A stretch of 64,000 nucleotides of DNA from NCBI GenBank assembly GCA_964030475.1, contig CAXIPT010000001.1, positions 11,747,823 to 11,811,822 of the forward strand, given 5' to 3'. Made by a program: the position numbers and the translations under genes. The notes below the pieces were generated by a model. That model saw nothing but the letters and a program-made list of their open reading frames with translations, searched no databases and was not told where the DNA came from. Positions 42,947 through 52,689 of this stretch are shown in pieces. Numbering within the stretch: the first letter of the stretch is position 1; the number at the start of each line of letters is the position of its first letter. The stretch is from Tethya wilhelma. Taxonomy: Eukaryota > Porifera > Demospongiae > Tethyida > Tethyidae.

Positions 42947-44528
42947 ATGGCAGAAGAGGCGGCACGACAGCTTGCTAGAAAGAAGAGGTCCCGCACTGGA
43001 CACAGGGCATCAGCGGCTCGCCTGATGAACCAAGCTACGACTGCTCTAGACGCAGAAGACAAAGACATTGATCAGTTGACATTGACCAGACAGATGCTTG
43101 ATGAGAAGGTTAAAACTCTTAAGAGTCTTGATGAGGAAATAGCTGAACTCACACCTGATAAAGAGCTAGTAGACGAAATCCAACAAGTAGATCAGCAACT
43201 TGAAAGAGTTTATGGAGTTTTGACAAAACTCAATAAGGCTCTAGCTCCTCATACTAGTGTCGGCGCTCCACCCAGGTCAGTGGACACTGATGTCCGACCG
43301 AGAGTTGTGAGTCCTAGGCCTTCATCACACCCGAGTCGGTCACCTACACCCGATCCAGTTCCTAAGTCGCGAGCAACTGAACAAGTAAAGTTACCCAAGA
43401 TCAGCCTTCCCCATTTTCGTGGCGACTTAATGAAATGGACCCCCTTCTGTGATTCCTTCAATTCAGCAGTGCACCTCAATGAGCATCTTTCCGAGATTGA
43501 CAAATTCAATTATCTAAGGTCCCTACTTGAGGGTACGGCATATGATGCCATCGCTGGCCTTGCTCTGACTGCCGTCAACTACGATTGCAGCTATTGAGAT
43601 CCTGACCAAGAGATTTGGCAACAAACAGCTGTTTATTTCGAGGCATATGGAGTCTTTACTGCATGTACAAGCTGTCACTTCTGATGCTCATCTCAAGGAA
43701 CTAAGGAAGCTGTATGACCAAGCTGAATCCAATATCAGGAGCCTCAAGGCATTAGGTGTGGAGCCTGTGTCATATGGAGCTATGCTGTCATCGGTTTTGT
43801 TGAGCAAACTACCACCTGATCTTCGACTCACGGTGAGCCGTAAGGTATCTGCTGATGATTTGGATATGAAGATGCTGCTTGAAACTTTCGAGCAAGAGCT
43901 GGTTGCCCGTGAACGAGCCAAAAACTCTATTTCCCATTCAACTCGACGCAACCAAGCACATAGCCACTCCTCCACTTCAGCCTTTCTTGCTGCGACCCCA
44001 ACCTATGCTACCTGTGCATTTTGTGGACAGACACACTCTCCCACAAGTTGCACAACTGTTACTGGAGCTGAAGCCCGCAAGAAGATTCTCCGAAACAGTG
44101 GTCGCTGCTTCAACTGTCTCCGAAGGAACCACCTCTCCCGAAACTGCCGCTCCAAGAGCAGTTGTAGAATCTGTCAAGGAAGGCACCACACTTTCATCTG
44201 TGAAAGGGATACAAGCTCTAAAGAGGAGCGGAGTATGACTGGATCTGAGCTACCCAACCTTAATCCAGGAGCTGAACCATACGTCCCCGAGAAGAGCACA
44301 CTCACTGCGTGTTCATCACCAGGAAGCACAGTCCTGCTCCAGACTGCCCGTACCATTGTCTACAACCCACTCAAGCCACAACAGTGGCTAGAGATCCGCA
44401 TTTTGTTCGACAGTGGAAGTCAAAACTCGTATATCGCTGAACGGGTGATGAAGTCACTACAGTTGGAGCCTACTGGGGGGCAGACCCTGTCGATTGCAGC
44501 CTTTGGAGCCACTAAGGAGCAGACCTAG
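42947..44528 (+). pseudogene. BEL/Pao element 2: gag and protease
   Basis: First ATG at 42947. Frame one to 43597: RKKRSRTGHRASAARLMNQA, coiled coil, KLPKISLPHFRGDLMKWTPF (capsid start). Frameshift near 43590, then frame two: HLKELRKLYDQAESNIRSLK, zinc region CAFCGQTHSPTSC ... CFNCLRRNHLSRNC ... CQGRHHTFIC (about 44017-44211), and LFDSGSQNSYIAERVM (protease, D-S-G intact) near 44403-44450. TAG at 44526-44528 then interrupts it. Confidence 0.9.
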
Positions 44529-45035
44529 GTATGTCCAATTGTTACTGTTGGGTTTCGTTTGAAGAGTTTCCCTGATAAGGCTCTACCCTTTCACGTTGTG
44601 CCTACCATATGCAAACCATTGTCCAGTCAGCCTATTACATCCAGCATTGAGGCTAATGAGCGTTTTATGAGACTAGAATTTGCTGACTCAGCTGAGGACA
44701 ATGCCTTTCTCCCTGTTGATGTACTCATAGGCTGTGATCATTACTGGGATTTAGTCACCGGGAATGTCTGTCGTAGTGAGAAGGGTCTCACTGCCATAGA
44801 GACAAGATTTGGTTGGATCCTGTCAGGTCCAACTAATTCTATCAGAAACAATTCCACCCATTCCAATGTCTCTATCACTCATGTGCTTCGAGTGGACAGT
44901 CAAGCTATGGAGTCAACTCAGTTAACCGAACAGCTTCGATCCTTCTGGGAACTGGAGTCTCTGGGCATCCTTGATGCGGAGAAAACGCTCTATGATGAGT
45001 TCACAGGCACTGTCACCTTTCACGATGGCCGCTAA
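44529..45035 (+). pseudogene. BEL/Pao element 2: protease-RT connector
   Basis: Includes LPVDVLIGCDHYWDLV and TRFGWILSGPTNSI, then EQLRSFWELESLGI. Ends at TAA (45033-45035) where a Y would be expected in KVPLPWKE context. Frame continues beyond the stop. Confidence 0.85.
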
Positions 45036-45630
45036 AAAGTACCACTCCCATGGAAGGAATTCCACGAGCCTCTACCAGATAACTACCAACTCTGCGTGAA
45101 TCGACTGAGAGGCTTGCTGCGACAACTGAATCATGAACCAGACGTTCTGAAACGGTACCATGCTACAATCGAAGAGCAACTAGTCAATGGGATCATCGAG
45201 CCTGTGCCTCAACACACGAGTAATGTTGTCCACTACCTCCCTCATCATGGTGCGATTCGAACCGACAAGAGCACGACAAAACTCAGAGTTGTCTACGACG
45301 CATCTGCCAAGACATCCGGTCCATCTCTCAATGAGTGTCTCTACAAGGGACCAAAGTTTCAACAGCTGATTCTTGATATCCTCATTCGATTCCGAACCTA
45401 CAAAGTGGCCCTGATTGCAGATGTGGAGAAGGCCTTCCTGATGATTGCAGTGGAGGAGAAGGACCGGGATGTGCTGCGTTTTCTCTGGGTGGATGACGTA
45501 ACTAAGAAGGAACCTGATCTACGTGTGTATCGCTTTACGAGAGTCGTATTCGGAGTATCCTGCAGCCCGTTCCTCCTCAATGCAACGGTGAGGAGAGATT
45601 CTTGGACAGCCATGAGGCCATGGTGAGGCG
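45036..45630 (+). pseudogene. BEL/Pao element 2: reverse transcriptase, N-terminal part
   Basis: NGIIEPVPQHTSNVVHYLPH, TTKLRVVYDASAKTSGPSLN, and IADVEKAFLMIAV (first catalytic Asp intact), then RFTRVVFGVSCSPFLLNATV. A frameshift near 45590 moves the rest into another frame. Confidence 0.9.
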
Positions 45631-47287
45631 TCTCCAACAGTCCACATATGTGGATGACATAGTGTCTGGGGCTGACACTGCTGAGGAAGCCTTTGATCTC
45701 TACGAACAAGCCAAGGATATCTTCCGACAGGGGGGCTTCAATTTGAGGAAGTTTGTCTCGAACGATCACTCTCTTCAGGTGAGGATCGATGCTATTGAGA
45801 ATCCTCCAGGTTCTACAACACCCAGTTTAGGTTCTGTGGTTAATGAGTACCTCAAGGTGTTAGGGGTTGCATGGGATCCTGAGAAGGATACCCTTGTGTT
45901 TGAACTCTCCGAACTCTCCGCATCAGCTGATGCTTTGCAACCAACCAAGCGTAATGTGGTGAGTCTTATTGGCCGTTTCTATGATCCACTTGGATTTCTA
46001 GCCCCTTTTACCATCAGGTTCAAGGTCCTATTTCAAAGGCTTTGTCTATTGAAGCTGAACTGGGATGAAGACTTGCCAGCTGAGCTGTTGAAGGAGTGGA
46101 ACTACTTACTTGCGGCCTTAAGAGAGGCAGCACCTATCTATCTACCTCGAAGCTACTATTCCAATATGACAGGATCTCCAACCTCGCACAGCCTCTGCGA
46201 TGCCTCTACCCAAGTTTATGCGGCTGTTATCTACCTGGTGATTGAATCTGATATCAGCACTGAGGTGAAGTTCCTGGTGTCTAAGACAAGGGTTGCACCT
46301 TTACAACCTCAAATCATTCCACGGCTGGAATTGCTGTCAGCCTTCTTACTCTCAAAGCTCATCTCCAGGGTAGCGGAATGTCTCTCATCCCCTCTACCCA
46401 ATCTTGCGCTCAGGTGCTACACCGACTCACAGGTGGCTCTCTTTTGGATTCAGGGAACGACAAAGGAGTGGAAGCCTTTCGTCAGTAACAGAGTGCGAGA
46501 GATTCGACGGAGGGTTCCCCCAACACATTGGAGCCATTGTCCTGGTGTTACTAACCCTGCTGACTTACCATCCAGAGGCCTTACGCCTCTAAAGTTATCT
46601 GTGAACCGGCTCTGGATGAGGGGACCGGATTGGCTGCAGTCCGGGTTTGAGCCTGGCCATCCAAGTCAAGTGCGGAGCATGCCTGAAGAATGTGAAATGG
46701 AGCTCAGAGCGAAGCAGTCTCATACAATTGTTTCTGCCAAGACTGATGCGTGTCTTGAGTCAGTTCTGGATCCTGCTAGGTTCAGCACTTTCTCTCGACT
46801 TGTCAGAGTTACCGCCACAGTACTCCGAGCTGTCAAGAGATTCAAGTATCTCTGGTTGAAGAAGACTGAGCCATCATTGAGCCGGGCAGAAGAGCTATGT
46901 GAAGCTGAACTTATTTGGGTGAAGAGTGCACAAGGCACGCTCACGGATCTGAAGACACTCACTAAGCAGCTCAACCTGTTCAAGGATGACCATGGGTTGT
47001 GGCGCTGTGGTGGAAGACTAGCCAACTCTGAAACTCCTTATGCTACTAAATTTCCGATTCTACTTCCCAGGGAGCATCCCATCACTAGTTTGATTGTGAA
47101 GCAAGCACACCAACGTGTGCTACATAATGGAGCAAAGGAAACACTGGTAGAGACCCGCACCAAGTATTGGATTCCCAGGGGAGAAGCTTCACTAGGAAAA
47201 TCATACACGATTGTGTCACCTGTAAAAGGCTTGAAGGACGTCCCTTCAAGGCTCCCAGACCACCGCCCCTTCCTGAATGTCGACTGA
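45602..47287 (+). pseudogene. BEL/Pao element 2: RT C-terminus, RNase H and integrase zinc domain
   Basis: 561 codons. YVDDIVSG near 45648-45671 (polymerase Asp pair intact), FYDPLGFLAPFTIRFK, IPRLELLSAFLLSKLISRV, CYTDSQVALFWIQGT and NPADLPSRG (RNase H), and integrase zinc HQRVLHNGAKETLVETRTKY. The integrase core frame then shifts near 47190. Confidence 0.9.
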
Positions 47288-47525
47288 GGAAACCCCAGCT
47301 TTCTCCAATACTGGAGTCGATTTTGCGGGGCCGTTGATGATCCGTACAACTGCCTCCTCGCAGTCCAACAAGGTTTGGATAGCGCTGTTCACTTGCTACG
47401 TTACTCGAGCAGTTCATTTAGATGTAGTGCAAGACCTGTCTACTCCGGCATTTATTCGCTGCCTGAAGAGGTTCACTGCTAGACGAGGCATACCTACGCT
47501 CTTCAACTTTGCCTTAAGAAATTGA
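47188..47525 (+). pseudogene. BEL/Pao element 2: integrase core with internal deletion
   Basis: NTGVDFAGPLMIR (first catalytic Asp) and ACYVTRAVHLDVVQDL are followed by RRGIPTLFNFALRN, then at once by LIGRAHITLDEL, which lies well downstream in the intact family. The second Asp and the Glu are missing, comparable with 11,700-11,860 in element 1. A deletion of roughly 300 bases is likely. Confidence 0.85.
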
Positions 47526-48196
47526 TTGGAAGAGCTCACATCACCTTGGATGAACTGACAACTGCCCTGGCAGAAATTGAGGCAGTGCTCAATTCGGAAC
47601 CTAGTGAGGACCTGGATGAGCCTATTACCCCATCACATCTCATCATTGGAAGAAGAATTCTGAGCCTACCTGATGATGCAGGCTACATCTGTGACTTGGA
47701 TGATAAAGAGTTCGTTATTGACAGTAAACAAATGAACAGCAGAGTTAAGTATCTGAACAATGTACTCAATCATTTTTGGAGACGATGGCGTACTGAATAT
47801 CTGAGCACTCATAGGGAAGTACATGCTCACTACATGAAGAAGCAAAATGCCGATGAATCTACACCCATCTCAGTGGGAGATGTGGTCATTGTGATGGATG
47901 ACCGCTTGCCTCGTGGGCACTGGAAGTTGGCTGTGGTTGAAAAATTCCTTACAGGTCAAGATGGCTTGACTAGAGTGAGAGTTGTCAAACGTTTTTCAAT
48001 CTTAAAGAGGCCTGTCCAGTTACTCTATCCACTTGAAGTCCGTTCTGTGACCAATTCTACATCGGCCGAGTCTATCACTACTCAACCTGAGTCCTCTTCA
48101 GTAGCAAGTCCATCGCCCAGACCAAGGAGAGCTGCCGCTAAGAAAGCAGATAAAGTCCGAAGGGGATGGATTGCAGCAGAACTTGAAGATAATTGA
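47522..48196 (+). pseudogene. BEL/Pao element 2: C-terminal domain
   Basis: DELTTALAEIEAVLNSEPSE, PSHLIIGRRILSLP, HFWRRWRTEYLSTHRE, VGDVVIVMDDRLPRGHWKLA (the conserved C-terminal domain, DUF5641-like). Open to a stop at 48196 near the end of the element. It is detached from a working integrase by the deletion. Confidence 0.88.
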
Positions 48197-48289
48197 CGTA
48201 ATGGATTTGATGTTTACCTTAACCTTTGAACAGACTCTTTACTGTAATTCCATTGTGTATTCATATAGCCTGAGTTGACCTTGCCGGTC

Positions 48290-48303
48290 AATGGGGGGCA
48301 GTG
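48290..48303 (+). promoter_or_regulatory. BEL/Pao element 2: polypurine tract
   Basis: ATGGGGGGCAGTG directly before the 3' LTR at 48304, as expected for plus-strand priming. Confidence 0.75.
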
Positions 48304-48487
48304 TGTGGAGAATTGTCAACTCATTTACATATTCAGGATTTGTATCACATGACCAGAGCACATGTTAATGTTCTTGATAAAAAGAAGTTGATGAGATGTC
48401 GCTGACTAAATCTTAAGCAAACGAATCATTTCGCGAGTGCCGCTGTTAAAGAATTAGTCATAGGGCCAGAGGTAAGCGTTATTTACA
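48304..48487 (+). mobile_element. BEL/Pao element 2: 3' LTR
   Basis: TGTGGAGAATTGTCAACTCA ... GTAAGCGTTATTTACA; followed by ACTAC at 48488-48492, which matches 42682-42686. Confidence 0.95.
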
Positions 48488-48492
48488 ACTAC

Positions 48493-48610
48493 CTAGGGGC
48501 ACTGAAGCTAGTTGCTACAAAGAAACACTCTTACTTCTTCCTACTATTACTAGACTTTAATTTACTACACCACCGTAGTGGATGTTGACGGGTCTCGGCA
48601 GGACCTCCAC
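48493..48610 (-). mobile_element. Ty3/Gypsy element 1: 5' leader with primer-binding site
   Basis: On the minus strand, immediately inside the LTR, TGGAGGTCCTGCCGAGAC (48609-48592) gives a TGG-starting primer-binding site. The rest is leader that resumes at 42681 beyond the nested BEL/Pao element. Confidence 0.8.
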
Positions 48611-48755
48611 TGTAAAGTATTTGCACACTTCAACTTGTTATTACAATCTCTCTATTACATCATAGACATGTGTAATATTAGAAAAACGTATAATTAGAGT
48701 ACATAAATGCTAACAGTCAATGTTCAATGTTCTGCGAATACGCGAGTCCGTTACA
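48611..48755 (-). mobile_element. Ty3/Gypsy element 1: 5' LTR
   Basis: TGTAAAGTATTTGCACACTT ... CGAGTCCGTTACA. Flanks (TGGAA left of 37224; TAAAC right of 48755) do not match, so no target duplication is visible for this element. Confidence 0.95.
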
Positions 48756-48768
48756 TAAACACAATAAT

Positions 48769-49712
48769 TTACTTAAGAATAATATTACTCTGAACATAAA
48801 GGACAAAGCCATGGAAGTTGGCTGTCATTAAGAGCAGATTTTGGTACTTTAACACAACTAATGTGATACCACTCATTACATATGGGGTTGTGCATTGAAC
48901 CATTGCAATGCCACTAATCTCTGGCATTCTGCAACTACAGTACACATTAATAGTGTCATGTGATGTAATCGTGGCATCTCTGGTAGCAGTTCCAGGAAAC
49001 ATTGTAAGTTTACCGTGAGCTAGGCAATAATAGAGGTGTTTCCTCATTTCGTTTTGCTTAAAGGTAAGGGATCCTGGATTATATCCTAGGGCCAATGATG
49101 TAGCAAATGCTATTGCAAAGACACCGCAATCATATCCTCCAGACTGTTTCTGAACTGAGACGAAGTTCAGTTGAATGGATGGAGTAGACAAGGCTAATAA
49201 GGCAGCAATTTGATTCTTCACTTCATCTGAAACACTCAGGTACAAGCTGTCGAAAACAAAAACTTCTCCATCTCTAGCGCCAATTGTGCTCACTGTTAGC
49301 CAATGGTCAACACCATTGTGAAGAATTTGAACAAATTCTGCGTAGTAGCCACACGTGATTCCGCAAGAAGTGTCTTGTAGACCACCAACAGGAGACTTCT
49401 TCTTCAATAGACGTTGGGCAGCTGAAATGATGTTGCTGTTCAGCCAACCTGTATTGCTCAAAATGAGCTCTTTGTCAGCAGTAATCAAGCCATCCACCCA
49501 CTGTGTGTGTTCTACTCTTCTTTGTCTCTTCCTCTGCTGGCTTGGTGGCTGATTGTCAATACTGATGACTTTTCTCTTATGTCTCTGGCGATGAGGATGT
49601 TTCATCAAGCATTTTGCCCCTTTGTTGACAGTCTGAGATCCAGAAATAGTGGTTCTGGCCTTGGTCTGTGAGCCGCGTACAGAGTTAGCTGTGGTTGATT
49701 GTGGCTTGCCAA
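48769..49712 (-). pseudogene. Ulp1-type cysteine protease with frameshifted PHD finger
   Basis: A TTATAG acceptor at 49713-49714 suggests the exon starts at 49712 (GKPQSTTANS). A basic, low-complexity part is followed by WVDGLITADKELILSNTGWL and the Ulp1/C48 protease core: VDHWLTVSTIG (His), FVFDSLY (Asp), VQKQSGGYDCGVFAIAFATS (Gln and Cys). Near the end CSCRMPEISGIAMVQC starts a PHD finger; its second half (CNEWYHISCV and LCPLCSE) is found in another frame near 48775-48880, so a frameshift of one or two bases cuts the finger. Ulp1 proteases cleave SUMO or related proteins, and Ulp1-PHD genes also occur in some large animal DNA transposons. Upstream exons are not seen. It is close to the Gypsy LTR. 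Confidence 0.8.
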
Positions 49713-49911
49713 CTATAATTATTAGAGTTAAGAAAATATAAGGGAGTGTCAACTTGTAGTATAGTATAACATACAACTGTATGTCATACATACATGCATA
49801 TAATTGTTAAAAGTCCTTGAGAAGCTTGTCCTTTTGAAGATTCATGAGCAATCCTCACCTCCTGTAATAAATCCTCTGCAAAGTGGTAACAGGTCTCAAA
49901 TGAGCTGTCTN

Positions 49912-50660
49912 GTCTGGCTTGCCAGACTACTAACTACACACACCAACACAAATGTAATTTGTAGAATTATGGAAAAATGAGAACAAACAAGTAAAAAAAA
50001 CATTGGAAATGCAGGGGCGGATCCAGGAATTTAGAAAGGGTAGTTTGAATTAAATTGCGCGCAAAGCGCGCGGAAAATTTTTGGTTAACCACGCCCACTT
50101 TCCGTAAACCACGCCTATTTTACATGCTGAGCCCCACCCACTTCCAGTTGTGTGGACTTTGTACTTACCTGCACCATGCCTGCACGAGCACGAGTAGCGC
50201 TAACTCGCTGATTTTCAGCCGTTTTGTGCCAGAATCTTCTCTTGTTTTGGCTTATCTACTGGCTTAAATTCACTCTCAAAGTAAGTATTATGCTTATGAG
50301 CGTCCATCAGTTGATCTTCTAGTGGTTCTTGTAAAAAAATTTTTGATGAGCTGGCCAAAAAGGGGGGTTCGTCCGAACCAAACGAACTACCCCTGGATCC
50401 GCCACTGAAATGTAATGAGACACAGGAAAGGCTAAATCGTAAAAAGAGCGCAAACAAGATGGAATGGCTGTTAGAGTGTGTAAGGAATTCTTCCTGTGGG
50501 CAAAATGAGAGACTCAATATTAATAAGGAGATTGTTAAATGCAGCCCATACAGGAAGAATTCTGCACACGCTCAACAGCCATTCCATCTTGTTTGCGCTC
50601 TTTTTACAATTTAGCCATTCCTGTGTCTCATTACATTTCCAATGTTTTTTTACTAGTTTA
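49912..50660. repeat. Foldback MITE with a nested MITE
   Basis: Starts after the single N with GTCTGGCTTGCCAGACTACT, a small hairpin also found at 60209. Left arm ...AACATTGGAAATG is split at 50011 by a MITE; the arm resumes at 50408. The right arm ends near 50660. Confidence 0.85.
50012..50407. mobile_element. 396-bp MITE, CAGGGGCGGATCCAGG ends, 5-bp duplication
   Basis: Ends CAGGGGCGGATCCAGG and CCTGGATCCGCCACTG; AAATG on both sides (50007-50011 and 50408-50412). The CAGNGGCG start is hAT-like; a 5-bp duplication fits the hAT5 group rather than classic 8-bp hAT elements. It was inserted into another MITE. Confidence 0.9.
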
Positions 50661-51073
50661 TCATCAGGACATATAAACCAAATTTATGCAGTCTTTGTTT
50701 GAGAAGCAAGTCACAATTACCCAAAGAAAGAATAAATGCAAGGGAAAGGAAAGAAAACAACTCAGTAAAGTTAAGGATGCAAGGTGAAGTATGAAAATGA
50801 AAGTAATGTTTATGGGTGCGGTGAAAGTCAAAATACATACTGTTCAAAATGAGGAAACCTAACACTAATTGTATGATATCAATTTTTGTGTATTTAACCA
50901 TAGGATCACTAGTCCAACCGGAAATTTGGGTACTGATATTTTGTTCGTACGATATAATCAACATTCACACAAAAATAGGTGTGTAATATTCAGAAATGAA
51001 CATATTTTTCCTCCTCTCCCTAACAATCAATCAGGGATCAGGGCCTTTGCAAATTATGCTATTTTTTGCCCAT
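50661..51073. other. Spacer
   Basis: AT-rich with no recognised gene. Confidence 0.4.
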
Positions 51074-51198
51074 CATGCTATACTCTAATTTTCACAATTT
51101 CACCTATTATGCAGCTATGCTCTAATTTTTACAATTTCACCTAGTATGCTCAGAGCTATGCTCTAATTTTCACAATTTCACCTATTATGCTCAACAGA
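51074..51198. repeat. About 42-bp tandem repeat, three units
   Basis: Units contain CTATGCTCTAATTTTCACAA and TTTCACCTATTATGC. The same word pair recurs, degraded, near 51535-51600. Confidence 0.75.
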
Positions 51199-51639
51199 GT
51201 TACATAGGTCTTGATTTGGAAATTACTTGATTTGATCAGATGTTTTTTGACAGTCTGCCCTTACTTCTTTTTAAACCTATAGGCGGATTAGTACACACCT
51301 TCCTTTTTTGTGCTAAATCAGAGGGAGTAGGACTTTTCAGCCATTCTAAAAGAGATACTGACTCTCTTGAACTTCCATTCACTTTCACGCTCTAAATCAT
51401 CACTACGTACTACTATCACTAGGCAAATCAGATGCCATTGTTAAATCCCTAAGCAGAAAAGCTAAACCTTAACCTTTGAAGCTGTTCAAACCTAATAGCA
51501 TGAAAGTTTATTATTGCTCTCCAATTATGGATCAAACTTTACCTATTATGCCAGCATAATTTTATAATTTGAATGCTTACCTATTAAGCTCAAAATAATG
51601 CTAGGATAATCCTAACCAAATTTTCAGTTTGTTTAAAAA
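51199..51639. other. Spacer
   Basis: No gene recognised. Confidence 0.35.
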
Positions 51640-52070
51640 TTGTAGTGATAAAGAGAACATTCTGACAGTGGCTTTGGATGGACAGGTGGTATGTTTTGCT
51701 CTGTATTTAACAAGCATGGTAAGCAACCATCACAGGCATGTGAAGCATGAGTTGAACGTCCAATCAACAACTGGGTTAAAGCTACAGAACTTTTGAAAAA
51801 GCATGCCTCTTCTGAATGGCATAAGGCTGCTGCTGTTTTCATCAATGGCTGTTGAAAGAATGCTGTGAGGAAGAGAAGGGAAAAAAAATCTGTCAAAAGC
51901 TTGTTAGATCATTGTATTTCCTAGTGAAACATCACATTCCACACATGACGACCTTCAATGATCTCATTACACTCCAGATTGACAATAGCAATGAGCAGCT
52001 AAGCCTACACAGGAATGAATGTGCATCTTATATGTCTAAGATTGGTACTGCAGAATGTCTCTCTACCATT
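51640..52070 (+). pseudogene. ZNF862-like hAT transposase, N-terminal fragment
   Basis: Reading frames give MFCSVFNKHGKQPSQACEA, PINNWVKATELLKKHASSEW (TTF-like zinc-finger end), ICQKLVRSLYFLVKHHIPHM and TFNDLITLQIDNSNEQLSLH. This order matches the N-terminal half of ZNF862-like hAT proteins. Stops and frame changes (near 51745 and 51850) break it, and copy 6 of the hairpin repeat cuts it off at 52071. Confidence 0.65.
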
Positions 52071-52295
52071 ATTCCCAGTACGGTAGTACTGGGTACATAG
52101 GAATGGCACGGATGGTCCATTAGCGCAATACAAATATTCACGATAATAACTCGGCAAAAAATGAGCGCTTGGCACTATAAGGCTTCTAAAGCTACCTTTT
52201 AGCTCATTCTCTTTCTAATGAGCCTAAAAACATGGCCTAAAACCATCGCTAAAGTACTTAACAAAAATATGCCAAACCTCCAATTTTCTCCATCT
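52071..52295. mobile_element. ATTCC...GGGAAT repeat, inverted, truncated (copy 6)
   Basis: Reverse orientation: starts ATTCCCAGTACGGTAGTACT and runs through CGCAATACAAATATTCACGA to CTCCATCT next to the single N at 52296. It interrupts the hAT fragment. Confidence 0.85.
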
Positions 52296-52296
52296 N

Positions 52297-52689
52297 TTGT
52301 GCCCTTTTAGCAGTCTTAAAGGTTGTCCTAATAGAGAAGCAACTGTGTGGCTTCATCAGCTGGTTTCTGACTAGATTGAAATGGAAGTTGAGGGTGTTTA
52401 TTATGGCAGTGCTCCATATGAAAGTATATCCCATTTGTGACTGTTAGTTCTTAATTCTATGTAATTTGTAACTCAGGGAGTTAATTTAAACAATAGCTAT
52501 TTACTTCTATTCTTGGGTAGTACAGTCACTTGGTGGGCAAACCCTTTCTTTTTGGAGAAAAACCTATTTTAGTTTTCCAAATTTTTCACCTACAGTCGCA
52601 CCATGCATATTTATAGCTATGTAATGTGTATATACATCCGAAGGCATATTCACTAAGTTTGAATATGGCTTCTCATTTTTGTCGAGATC
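52297..52689. other. Spacer between the single N and the P-element-like exon
   Basis: No gene recognised. Confidence 0.35.

Noticed and set aside
50055..50267. 70-codon frame in the nested MITE
   Set aside because: Within a short inverted repeat element; no recognisable protein.
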